Shown here piece by piece: positions 1 to 5,188 of a DNA stretch of 5,188 bases. Under the pieces are notes generated by a model that worked only from the letters and a program-made list of their open reading frames with translations, was not told the DNA's origin and did no database searches. Every line of letters begins with the position of its first letter. Within the stretch, counting starts at the first letter, position 1. Position numbers and translations under genes: made by a program. The stretch comes from Rhodobacterales bacterium 34-62-10 (GTDB taxonomy: Bacteria; Pseudomonadota; Alphaproteobacteria; Rhodobacterales; Rhodobacteraceae), in contig NCJR01000164.1 of NCBI GenBank assembly GCA_002282555.1, forward strand, positions 1-5,188. Direction: 5' to 3'.

Positions 1-1401
1 GCCGATCATCACGGCCAGATGCGGCTCATTCAGGTCCAGGGCCATCTCTCCCAATTGGGCCAGACCCGTGGCGTCCAGACTTTCGGCCAGATGGGTGAAG
101 AACTGCTCGGCCAGCCCCAATTCGCCCGCGCGCAGCAAAAGCTGACCGGCCTGAAACACCGATGAGCGGGTCAAGGCGGCGTTGCGCCAATCCGGAGGCG
201 CAGTTGCACCGCTGAGTGAGGGATCAGGCGCGATGCCCGCCTTTTCTGCCGCCAAAAGCCCATAGAAACTGGTCTGGTGTTGCGCCCCTTCGGAATAGGC
301 CTGTGCAGCGCCTTCCGGGTCGCCCGCCGCCTCTTGCGCGCGGCCGATCCAATATCCTGCACGACCAAGGGAAATGGGTGTGGATACAGCCATCCGTAAC
401 CGCTGAAAGTGATCCAGCGCCAGATCGGTATCGCGCATGTAGGTCAGTGCGATATAGCCCGCCAGCCATTCCAGATCGGCATAGTCCGACCCTGACGTCA
501 ACTGATGGGATGCGGCAAGACGATAGGCGACATCAACCTTGCCCGCGCGCATCTGCGCCCGTGCCAGATAGCTGCGCCAACCTGCCCAGCGTTGCGGCTG
601 ACCAAGTGACGCAGCCGAGGCCGAGCGTTCCAGAAGCAATTCGATCGCGCCATCGGTCAGACCTTTCTGGACGCGCCAGTTGAAACGGTCATGCGCCAGA
701 CCAGCATCGGATTTCAACGCGGCTGGCACCGCATCGATCAGGGCGTTCACCCCATCCTGCTCTGCCTGCAAGGCCAGCCTTGCACTGGCCAGTGCGCGCT
801 GATCAGCACTGACCAAGGGCAGCATCCGCTGTGCATCGGCAGTCAAGCCGCGCCAAAGTGCCATGTCCAGCCGTGCCGCATGATGTGGTGCCAACAGCGC
901 CGCATGGTTTGCCAGAAACTGCTGTTGGGTCGCCTGATCCAGACCTGTACTGCGCCAAGCTTCGACAAGGAGTGAATCGGCGGCAGAGGTCTGGCCGCTA
1001 GCTCTTAAAGCCGCAGCATAGCGCAGGACGCCGGACCCGGTCTGCGGCACCTGTCCCGCGAAGAACCGCAGGACCTGGGCATCCGAGGCGGTCATGAATG
1101 CTTCTTCCGAACGGCGGCGCAACAAGGCAAGACCCGGCCAGTCGGCGTTGCTTTCCAGAAAATCCAGAACCTGATCCGGCGTGCCCTGCCCCGCGCGCAA
1201 CCGGTGCCATTCCACCAGCGTTACCGCCTCGGGTCCGGCGCGGCGGGCCAGTGTCGCGGCATTATCCCAGTTGCCGGACCGGACCGCCGCCATGGCCGAG
1301 GCAAGCGGCTGTGGCCCATTGGTCTGGGCCTGCACCGGCGTGGACATGAACAAGCCCGCAAGCGTGGCCGTAAGGATCGCTTTTCGCAACATCTCTTGCA
1401 T
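1..1401 (-). CDS. slt: Soluble lytic murein transglycosylase (Slt70-like), partial: C-terminus beyond the left edge
   Basis: The reading frame is open from the left edge to an ATG at 1399-1401, giving 467 residues with no stop. It begins with a Sec signal peptide: a basic start (MLRK), a hydrophobic stretch ([10 protein letters not shown]) and an AxA-like site (VQA-Q, about residue 25), so the product is periplasmic. The rest is Ala/Leu-rich helical repeats typical of the Slt70 superhelical ring, including [14 protein letters not shown] (348-361) and [11 protein letters not shown] (379-389), which in this family lie shortly before the catalytic domain. The lysozyme-like SLT domain with its catalytic Glu is therefore off the window, and activity cannot be judged here. 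The family cleaves the MurNAc-GlcNAc bond to leave 1,6-anhydro-MurNAc. The start is uncertain: ATG 1390-1392 (three codons later) fits the signal peptide equally well, and an in-frame ATG at 1438-1440 would add 13 residues but lies in the likely promoter. No start has a strong ribosome binding site. The gene is divergent from dapA. Confidence 0.85.
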   Translation of the reverse strand, partial: MQEMLRKAILTATLAGLFMSTPVQAQTNGPQPLASAMAAVRSGNWDNAATLARRAGPEAVTLVEWHRLRAGQGTPDQVLDFLESNADWPGLALLRRRSEEAFMTASDAQVLRFFAGQVPQTGSGVLRYAAALRASGQTSAADSLLVEAWRSTGLDQATQQQFLANHAALLAPHHAARLDMALWRGLTADAQRMLPLVSADQRALASARLALQAEQDGVNALIDAVPAALKSDAGLAHDRFNWRVQKGLTDGAIELLLERSASAASLGQPQRWAGWRSYLARAQMRAGKVDVAYRLAASHQLTSGSDYADLEWLAGYIALTYMRDTDLALDHFQRLRMAVSTPISLGRAGYWIGRAQEAAGDPEGAAQAYSEGAQHQTSFYGLLAAEKAGIAPDPSLSGATAPPDWRNAALTRSSVFQAGQLLLRAGELGLAEQFFTHLAESLDATGLAQLGEMALDLNEPHLAVMIG

Positions 1402-1431
1402 TTTCCAGAGGGACAAAGGATAGACAGCGCC

Positions 1432-1460
1432 AGAGTACATCCCCGAGTCCCGAGCTTCAA
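1432..1460 (-). promoter_or_regulatory. Candidate sigma-70-type promoter for slt
   Basis: Read on the minus strand, TTGAAG (1455-1460) is followed after exactly 17 nt by TACTCT (1432-1437). The first matches the -35 consensus at 4 of 6 bases and the second matches the -10 at 3 of 6. Transcription would start near 1425, about 25 nt before the ATG at 1401, and would exclude the upstream ATG at 1440. The assignment is inferred from spacing and a partial match only. Confidence 0.4.
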
Positions 1461-1499
1461 TTCACGTTGGTGACAGCCCGGCGATTTGGGTCATCCACC

Positions 1500-1527
1500 G
1501 GCGGCACCCGGCCGCCTTGCATTGCAA
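1500..1527 (+). repeat. Two adjacent inverted repeats in the dapA leader
   Basis: GGCGGC (1500-1505) and GCCGCC (1511-1516) form a perfect 6-bp G/C stem with a 5-nt loop. It is followed at once by TTGC-ATT-GCAA (1517-1527), whose last bases overlap the dapA ribosome binding site. There is no T-run, so this is not a terminator. It could be leader RNA structure affecting dapA translation, an operator, or chance in GC-rich DNA. Only the symmetry is certain. Confidence 0.4.
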
Positions 1528-1532
1528 AGGAG
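1526..1532 (+). promoter_or_regulatory. Strong ribosome binding site of dapA
   Basis: AAAGGAG lies 6 nt before the ATG at 1539. It decides the start against the in-frame TTG (1467) and GTG (1470) upstream, which would add a non-conserved extension of about 24 residues. Confidence 0.9.
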
Positions 1533-1538
1533 CGTGTC

Positions 1539-2414
1539 ATGTTCAAGGGGTCCATTCCCGCCCTCATCACGCCGTTCAAGAACGGCGCGCTGGATATCGA
1601 GACGCTCAAGAAACTGGTCGAATGGCATATCGCCGAGGGTTCGCATGGGTTGGTGCCTGTGGGCACGACCGGCGAAAGCCCGACGCTTACCCACCGCGAG
1701 CATGAGATCGTGATCGAAGAGGTGGTCAAGGCCGCCGCAGGGCGCATTCCTGTGATCGCGGGTGCCGGGTCGAACAATACCGCCGAGGGTATTCGCCTGA
1801 TTCAGCATGCCGAGGCGGTGGGGGCGGATGCAGCGCTGGTCGTGACGCCCTATTACAACAAGCCGACGCAGGCCGGTCTGATCGCACATTTCCAGACAAT
1901 CCATGATTGCTGCAACCTGCCGATCATCATTTACAACATCCCCGGCCGTTCGGTGGTGGATATGTCACCTGCCACAATGGGCGAGTTGGCCAAGTTGCCG
2001 CGGATCGTGGGGGTCAAGGATGCGACTGGCGACCTGAGCCGTGTGCCAAAGCAGCGGATGACCTGCGGGGCGGATTTCGTCCAGTTGTCGGGTGAGGATG
2101 CCACCGCTCTGGGCTTCAACGCCCATGGCGGGGTGGGGTGTATTTCCGTGACCGCCAATGTCGCGCCGAAGCTGTGTGCGGAATTCCAGACAGCCACGCT
2201 GAAGGGTGATTATGCGACGGCGCTGACCCTGCTGGATCGCCTGATGCCCCTGCACGAGGCGATTTTTGCAGAGCCCGGTGTTGCAGGTGCGAAATACGGT
2301 ATGTCCCGTCTGGGCCTGTGCAGCGACGAAGTGCGTCTGCCCCTTATTGGCCTGACCGACGGGGTCAAGGCGCGCATGGATGACGCGATGCGCTTTGCCG
2401 GTCTGATCAACTGA
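1539..2414 (+). CDS. dapA: 4-hydroxy-tetrahydrodipicolinate synthase (DapA)
   Basis: Complete, 291 residues, against 292 in E. coli. It condenses pyruvate with aspartate-4-semialdehyde in the cytoplasm, the first committed step to diaminopimelate and lysine. The protein is one TIM barrel opening with [13 protein letters not shown]. The pyruvate-binding GTTGE motif is at 42-46, PYYNKP at 104-109, the catalytic Tyr132 and substrate-binding Arg137 lie in IYNIPGR (131-137), and the Schiff-base Lys160 lies in VGVKDATG (157-164). These match E. coli Thr44/Thr45, Tyr107, Tyr133, Arg138 and Lys161 with an offset of one. The lysine-inhibition residues known from E. coli (His53, His56, Asn80, Glu84, Tyr106) are also present as His52, His55, Asn79, Glu83 and Tyr105, so feedback inhibition by lysine is likely (inference). 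The start is fixed by the ribosome binding site and by homologous length. The gene is monocistronic, with slt divergent upstream and an intrinsic terminator 20 nt downstream. No lysine riboswitch is visible in the short leader. Confidence 0.97.
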   Translation: MFKGSIPALITPFKNGALDIETLKKLVEWHIAEGSHGLVPVGTTGESPTLTHREHEIVIEEVVKAAAGRIPVIAGAGSNNTAEGIRLIQHAEAVGADAALVVTPYYNKPTQAGLIAHFQTIHDCCNLPIIIYNIPGRSVVDMSPATMGELAKLPRIVGVKDATGDLSRVPKQRMTCGADFVQLSGEDATALGFNAHGGVGCISVTANVAPKLCAEFQTATLKGDYATALTLLDRLMPLHEAIFAEPGVAGAKYGMSRLGLCSDEVRLPLIGLTDGVKARMDDAMRFAGLIN

Positions 2415-2433
2415 CCTCATAGGGACAAAGATG

Positions 2434-2462
2434 AAACCCCGGCCTTTGGGCTGGGGTTTTTT
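2434..2462 (+). terminator. Intrinsic terminator of dapA
   Basis: An 11-bp stem (2434-2444 with 2449-2459, one G-T pair) closes a TTTG loop and runs into six Ts (2457-2462). It starts 20 nt after the dapA stop codon and isolates the small gene downstream from dapA transcription. Confidence 0.92.
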
Positions 2463-2467
2463 CATAC

Positions 2468-2492
2468 TTGAACGCCAAATTTGTGATATACA
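2468..2492 (+). promoter_or_regulatory. Possible promoter elements of the small RHH gene
   Basis: After the dapA terminator there is a short A/T-rich stretch with TTGAAC (2468-2473) and TATACA (2487-2492). Each resembles a -35 or -10 box, but their spacing is only 13 nt, shorter than usual. A promoter is expected here because the gene lies between two terminators; the exact boxes are uncertain. Confidence 0.3.
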
Positions 2493-2511
2493 TGGTCCAT
2501 CATTGCGATGG
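2492..2511. repeat. ATGG/CCAT inverted repeats just before the small RHH gene
   Basis: ATGG-T-CCAT (2492-2500) overlaps CCATC-ATTGC-GATGG (2497-2511), and two more ATGG copies follow at 2515-2518 and 2521-2524. Ribbon-helix-helix proteins bind short tandem or inverted subsites, so this could be an autoregulatory operator between promoter and start codon. The symmetry is visible; the function is a guess. Confidence 0.35.
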
Positions 2512-2514
2512 GAA
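2510..2514 (+). promoter_or_regulatory. Ribosome binding site of the small RHH gene
   Basis: GGGAA lies 6 nt before the ATG at 2521. It favours that start over the ATG at 2515, which it abuts, and over the ATG at 2431, which lies next to the dapA terminator stem. Confidence 0.6.
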
Positions 2515-2520
2515 ATGGCT

Positions 2521-2718
2521 ATGGCAAAGAAATCCAAGAAGACCGAGGACAAGACTGAAAAGCTGCCCGAGGTGCCGCAGCGTGCGGTCAAGGTGCCGGT
2601 GGCGCTGCGGTTCAACGCCGATCTGCTGGCGCAGATCGACAAGGTCGCACTCAGGCGGGGCATGTCGCGCAATGCGATCATATCCTACTGGTGTTCCCGC
2701 GCGGTCGAGGCGGAATAA
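2521..2718 (+). CDS. Small ribbon-helix-helix (CopG/Arc-type) protein, orphan
   Basis: 65 residues. The first 20 or so are charged and probably disordered (MAKKSKKTEDKTEK). The remainder fits a single ribbon-helix-helix fold: a beta-strand VPVALRF (25-31), helix A NADLLAQIDKVALRRG (32-47), the turn GMS (47-49) and helix B RNAIISYWCSRAVE (50-63). Proteins of this fold dimerise through the strand, which enters the DNA major groove, so a DNA-binding repressor or antitoxin-like role is plausible. No toxin gene lies beside it: the neighbours are dapA, behind a terminator, and a convergent aminotransferase. The lysine-rich tail may add non-specific DNA contacts (inference). Third-position G/C use resembles that of its neighbours, so there is no sign of recent transfer. 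The start at 2521 is chosen from the ribosome binding site; 2515 is possible. The fold is fairly sure, but the target and partner are unknown. Confidence 0.8.
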   Translation: MAKKSKKTEDKTEKLPEVPQRAVKVPVALRFNADLLAQIDKVALRRGMSRNAIISYWCSRAVEAE

Positions 2719-2741
2719 AAAGGGCGGAATGATCCCGCCCT
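2717..2741 (-). terminator. Intrinsic terminator of the sulfurtransferase-aminotransferase operon
   Basis: On the minus strand a 7-bp stem AGGGCGG/CCGCCCT (2735-2741 with 2721-2727, 7-nt loop) runs into TTTT (2717-2720), starting 9 nt after the aminotransferase stop. It overlaps the TAA of the convergent small gene. Read on the plus strand the same hairpin lacks a T-run, so it would stop transcription less well in that direction. Confidence 0.85.
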
Positions 2742-2749
2742 GTCAGTGA

Positions 2750-3934
2750 TCAGATGCCGCAATCCACGATGGCCTTGGCCAGGATCGGGACGGTTGTCTT
2801 GTTCAATCCCGCGATGTTCAGGCGGCTGTCGCCGACCATGTAGATCGCATATTCCTCGCGCAGGCGGGCGACCATTTCGGGCGTGGTGCCAAGGCGCGAG
2901 AACATGCCGCGATGCTGCGCGATGAAACCGAAACGGTCCGAGCCGGAGACGCGCTGCAATTCCGCCGCCAGTTGCTTGCGCAGATCGAGCATGGAGAGAC
3001 GGACCTCCTCCAGCTCGGTCGCCCAATCAGCGCGCAGGGTGGCGTCCTGCAGGATTTCTGTCACAACGCGGGCGCCGTGATCGGGCGGGAAGGAAAAGTT
3101 CTGGCGGTTCAGGAAGTTGAGCGAACCTTGGGTCAGCCCGCGTAGGCTCTTGTCCTGCGCCACTGCCATCAGAAGACCGGTGCGTTCGCGGTAGATCCCG
3201 AAGTTCTTGGAGCAACTGGCCGCGATCAGGCATTCAGGCACCGAGGATGCGACCAGACGGGTTGCTTCGGCATCCTGCGTCAGACCGTCGCCAAAGCCCT
3301 GATAGGCGATGTCGATCATCGGCACGCCGCCGGTTTTCAGCAGCAGATCAACCACGGCCTTCCACTCGGTCAGGTTCAGGTTGGCCCCCGTCGGATTGTG
3401 ACAGCAACCATGCAACAGGACCACGTCACCGGCGCGCACATCGGCCAGATCCGCCATCATTGCGGGGAAATCCACGCCGCGTGTTTCAGCATCGAAATAA
3501 CGATATTCGACGACCTGCATCCCCAGATAGTTGAGGATGGTCACATGGTTGGGCCATGTCGGGTTCGACACGAACACTCGGGCCGAAGGATTCGCCATGC
3601 GAATCAGCTCGAACGCCTGACGCACGGCACCCGTGCCACCTGGCGTGGCCGCAGCAGCAATGCTGTCGCGCGGTACGGCCCCGCCCAGCACCAGATCGAT
3701 CATCACATCGGAAAAGGCGGGATCGCCCGCCAGACCGACATAGGATTTCGTCGTCTGCTCTTCGACCAACTTACGCTCGGCCGCTTTGACGGCGCGCATC
3801 ACCGGGGTCACGCCATCGGCGTTTTTATAGACACCGACGCCAAGGTCGATCTTGGTCGGGCGCGGATCGTCCTTGTAGAGCTGCATCAGCGCAAGGATCT
3901 TGTCGGCGGGATGTTCTTTCAGATGGGAAAACAT
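2750..3934 (-). CDS. tyrB: Family I aminotransferase, aromatic/aspartate (TyrB/AspC) type
   Basis: Complete, 394 residues, PLP-dependent and cytoplasmic. It moves an amino group between aromatic or dicarboxylic amino acids and 2-oxoglutarate or oxaloacetate. Fold-type I residues are all visible: Trp127 in NPTWPNH, Asn180 in HNPTG, Asp208 and Tyr211 in DIAYQGFGDG, the PLP Lys243 in SCSKNFG, Arg251, and the carboxylate-binding Arg371 in SRLNIAG. Arg277 in NRQNFSFPP aligns with Arg292 of E. coli AspC, which binds the side-chain carboxylate, so dicarboxylic substrates should be accepted. From memory, length and sequence are very close to the Paracoccus denitrificans aromatic aminotransferase, hence the symbol; many annotations would call it aspC. 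The ATG lies 6 nt after the sulfurtransferase stop. A GGAAAGG (3946-3952) sits 11 nt upstream, inside the preceding gene, so translational coupling is likely. Cysteine is a possible further substrate given the neighbour (inference). Confidence 0.94.
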   Translation of the reverse strand: MFSHLKEHPADKILALMQLYKDDPRPTKIDLGVGVYKNADGVTPVMRAVKAAERKLVEEQTTKSYVGLAGDPAFSDVMIDLVLGGAVPRDSIAAAATPGGTGAVRQAFELIRMANPSARVFVSNPTWPNHVTILNYLGMQVVEYRYFDAETRGVDFPAMMADLADVRAGDVVLLHGCCHNPTGANLNLTEWKAVVDLLLKTGGVPMIDIAYQGFGDGLTQDAEATRLVASSVPECLIAASCSKNFGIYRERTGLLMAVAQDKSLRGLTQGSLNFLNRQNFSFPPDHGARVVTEILQDATLRADWATELEEVRLSMLDLRKQLAAELQRVSGSDRFGFIAQHRGMFSRLGTTPEMVARLREEYAIYMVGDSRLNIAGLNKTTVPILAKAIVDCGI

Positions 3935-3940
3935 GCGTTT

Positions 3941-4798
3941 TCAGGCCTTTCCGGTTGCGACGGGCAATGTGGGGAATGCACCCCATTCGCACCATGACCC
4001 GTCATACAGCGAATGGTCAGTCTTGCCGATCCGTTCCAGCGCGAGGCTGAGGATGGCCGCGGTCACGCCGGACCCGCAGGTGGTGATCACAGGCTTGGAC
4101 AGGTCCACACCCGCCGCAGCAAAGGCCGCGCGCAGGGCGTCGGGTTCCAGCATGGTGCAATCGGGGTTCAGCAGGGTCTTGAAGGGCAGGCTTTTCGATC
4201 CGGGGATATGCCCCTTGCGCAGACCGGGGCGGGGCTCATCGACCTCTCCGGCGAAGCGTTCGGCGGCGCGGGCGTCCACGATCTCATAATCGCCCAGTTT
4301 GGAGGCGGCGGATACCTGCGTCACGTCTTTGACCATCTGGTTCTGGCGGCGGACGGTCATATGCCGGTCGCGGACCATGGGGGGCATATCCTCAACCTCG
4401 CGCCCCTCGGCCAGCCATTTCGGGAAACCACCATCCAGCACGGCGATATCCATCTGCCCCATCAGGCGGAACAGCCACCAGACGCGGGCGGCGGAAAACA
4501 GCCCCTCAGTGTCATAGACCACGACCTGATGGCCGTCGCCCACGCCCATGGCGCGCATCCGGGACATGAATTTCTCGACCGGCGGGGCCATATGCGGCAG
4601 GTCCGAACGGTGATCGCTGATCTCGTCAATGTCGAAATAGCGCGCGCCGGGGATATGGGCGGCGGCATAGGCGGCCTTGGCATCGCGCGGATCGCCGGGC
4701 ATGAAATAGGTGGCGTCCAGAATCCGAAGATCCGGGTCCTTCATATGCGCGGCCAGCCAATCGGTTGAGACCAGCGTTCTGGGATCATCAAGTGCCAT
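3941..4798 (-). CDS. sseA: 3-mercaptopyruvate sulfurtransferase (two-domain rhodanese)
   Basis: Complete, 285 residues, close to E. coli SseA. It transfers sulfur from 3-mercaptopyruvate to a thiol or cyanide acceptor through a cysteine persulfide, releasing pyruvate. The N-terminal rhodanese domain (about 5-135) carries YAAAHIPGARYFD (44-56) but has Asp96 (VYDTEG) near the position where a catalytic Cys would be, as expected for the inactive domain. The C-terminal domain (about 155-280) carries GHIPGS (196-201), Arg181 and Arg190 nine residues apart as in mammalian enzymes (Arg188/Arg197), and the active loop CGSGVT with Cys241. The CG(S/T)GVT loop marks mercaptopyruvate rather than thiosulfate specificity. 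DGSWCEWG (266-273) is the C-terminal rhodanese signature. The ATG at 4798 is chosen because AGGGGG lies 6 nt upstream; an upstream in-frame TTG (4861) would add 21 non-conserved residues. No signal peptide, so cytoplasmic. The gene is first in a likely two-gene operon with the aminotransferase. Confidence 0.94.
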   Translation of the reverse strand: MALDDPRTLVSTDWLAAHMKDPDLRILDATYFMPGDPRDAKAAYAAAHIPGARYFDIDEISDHRSDLPHMAPPVEKFMSRMRAMGVGDGHQVVVYDTEGLFSAARVWWLFRLMGQMDIAVLDGGFPKWLAEGREVEDMPPMVRDRHMTVRRQNQMVKDVTQVSAASKLGDYEIVDARAAERFAGEVDEPRPGLRKGHIPGSKSLPFKTLLNPDCTMLEPDALRAAFAAAGVDLSKPVITTCGSGVTAAILSLALERIGKTDHSLYDGSWCEWGAFPTLPVATGKA

Positions 4799-4804
4799 GG
4801 GAAA

Positions 4805-4810
4805 CCCCCT
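4805..4810 (-). promoter_or_regulatory. Ribosome binding site of sseA
   Basis: On the minus strand AGGGGG is followed by 6 nt (TTTCCC) and then the ATG at 4798. It is the best site in this region and fixes the start. Confidence 0.75.
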
Positions 4811-4831
4811 GTCGATGCGTCCTGCCCTGCC

Positions 4832-4861
4832 TACATCGGGGGTGTTGGGCTGGCAAGTCAA
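4832..4861 (-). promoter_or_regulatory. Candidate sseA promoter
   Basis: On the minus strand TTGACT (4856-4861) matches the -35 consensus at 5 of 6 bases. The best-placed -10 is poor: GATGTA (4832-4837) after 18 nt, or TGTAGG slightly further on. A promoter is reasonable here, but read-through from smpB remains possible. Confidence 0.35.
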
Positions 4862-4886
4862 AGGGCCTTGGAAACCGGCCTGAAAC

Positions 4887-4902
4887 CCCTGTTTTTGCAG
4901 GG
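4887..4902 (-). terminator. Weak terminator-like hairpin after smpB
   Basis: On the minus strand CCCTG-CAAAAA-CAGGG forms a 5-bp stem directly after the smpB stop codon (TGA, 4906-4904), followed by GTTTC rather than a proper T-run. It may be a weak terminator, leaving some read-through into sseA. Confidence 0.4.
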
Positions 4903-4903
4903 A

Positions 4904-5188
4904 TCAGCCTTCTTTCAACAAGCGTTGCTTCTGACGCGCCCAGTCGCGCTTGGCCTCGGTCTCGCGCTTGTCGTGGTTCTTCTTGCCTTTGGCGACACCG
5001 ATCTTGAGCTTTACCAGACCACGGTCGTTGAAATACATCACCAGCGGCACGAGGGTCATGCCCTTGCGCTGCGTCGCGTTCCACAGTTGCGCCAATTGTT
5101 TCCGCGATACCAAGAGTTTCCGCCGCCGCCTCTCCTCATGTTTCCAGACGCGGGCCTGCTGGAAGGGGGCGATATAGCCGTTGATGAG
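4904..5188 (-). CDS. smpB: SsrA-binding protein SmpB, partial: N-terminus beyond the right edge
   Basis: The frame is open from the right edge to a TGA at 4906-4904, giving the last 94 residues of a protein usually about 155-160 long, so roughly 60 N-terminal residues are missing. SmpB binds tmRNA and brings it to stalled ribosomes for trans-translation. Visible family features are NGYIAPF, the basic segment [16 protein letters not shown], the strand [19 protein letters not shown], the highly conserved [12 protein letters not shown], and the basic tail [13 protein letters not shown], which in the family enters the empty mRNA channel and decoding centre. This part shows no frameshift or truncation. 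Its start and promoter are off the window. It is upstream of sseA on the same strand, separated by 105 nt and a weak hairpin, so operon membership is uncertain. Confidence 0.96.
   Translation of the reverse strand, partial: LINGYIAPFQQARVWKHEERRRRKLLVSRKQLAQLWNATQRKGMTLVPLVMYFNDRGLVKLKIGVAKGKKNHDKRETEAKRDWARQKQRLLKEG

Noticed and set aside
216..683. Open frame of 155 codons on the plus strand, opposite slt
   Set aside because: The minus strand encodes a signal peptide followed by Slt70-type helical repeats through this region; the plus-strand product is Pro/Arg-rich noise.
1467..1538. N-terminal extension of dapA by about 24 residues
   Set aside because: It needs a TTG or GTG start, has no ribosome binding site, and homologues start at the [13 protein letters not shown] segment, which is preceded by AAAGGAG at ideal spacing.
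1402..1538. Lysine riboswitch or attenuator ahead of dapA
   Set aside because: The leader is too short and lacks both the riboswitch core and a terminator with a T-run; only small inverted repeats are present.
2431..2520. N-terminal extension of the RHH protein from the ATG at 2431
   Set aside because: The extension would be encoded by the dapA terminator hairpin and the likely promoter region, and an internal start has a better ribosome binding site.
1965..2681. Open frame of 238 codons on the minus strand, opposite dapA and the small RHH gene
   Set aside because: It spans two real plus-strand genes and the dapA terminator, and its product resembles no family I recognise.
2521..2718. Toxin-antitoxin module
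   Set aside because: The RHH protein could be an antitoxin by fold, but there is no second small gene on either side: dapA lies upstream behind a terminator and a convergent aminotransferase lies downstream.
3398..3997. Open frame of 199 codons on the plus strand, opposite the aminotransferase
   Set aside because: It is antisense to a clear enzyme gene, with no domain or convincing ribosome binding site; a codon-bias artefact.
4013..4768. Long open frame of 251 codons on the plus strand, opposite sseA
   Set aside because: It lies wholly inside sseA, which has every family motif. The antisense frame is low-complexity Gly/His/Arg sequence without a recognisable domain, typical of GC-rich antisense shadows.

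Overview
The window looks like a stretch of core chromosome from a GC-rich alphaproteobacterium, most likely of the Rhodobacteraceae (Roseobacter/Paracoccus group). The evidence is high G/C at third codon positions, a transaminase that closely resembles the Paracoccus denitrificans aromatic aminotransferase as I remember it, and close packing of a lytic transglycosylase, dapA and smpB, which I recall as a common neighbourhood in that family. I see no mobile element, CRISPR array, rRNA or tRNA.

Layout, left to right. (1) 1-1401, minus strand: the N-terminal two thirds of an exported Slt70-type lytic transglycosylase; the catalytic end lies off the left edge. (2) 1402-1538: a 137-nt divergent intergenic region with a fair candidate slt promoter, two adjacent small inverted repeats and a strong dapA ribosome binding site. 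(3) 1539-2414, plus strand: complete dapA (4-hydroxy-tetrahydrodipicolinate synthase), closed by a textbook intrinsic terminator. (4) 2521-2718, plus strand: a 65-residue ribbon-helix-helix protein standing alone between that terminator and a convergent one. (5) 3934-2750, minus strand: a family I (AspC/TyrB-type) aminotransferase. (6) 4798-3941, minus strand: a 3-mercaptopyruvate sulfurtransferase, 6 nt upstream of the aminotransferase and probably in one operon with it. (7) 5188-4904, minus strand: the C-terminal 94 residues of SmpB, whose 5' end is off the right edge.

How the genes relate. dapA commits aspartate semialdehyde to lysine and diaminopimelate, a peptidoglycan precursor, while the divergent slt product cleaves peptidoglycan; both touch the cell wall but share no step. 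The sulfurtransferase-aminotransferase pair could form a cysteine catabolic unit: transamination of cysteine gives 3-mercaptopyruvate, which the sulfurtransferase desulfurates to pyruvate and sulfane sulfur. SmpB serves trans-translation and is probably only a positional neighbour.

Most of the window is ordinary housekeeping sequence. The parts most worth a second look are the solitary small DNA-binding-type protein with ATGG/CCAT repeats at its start, and the sulfurtransferase-aminotransferase coupling. I do not see strong evidence for a wholly new system.
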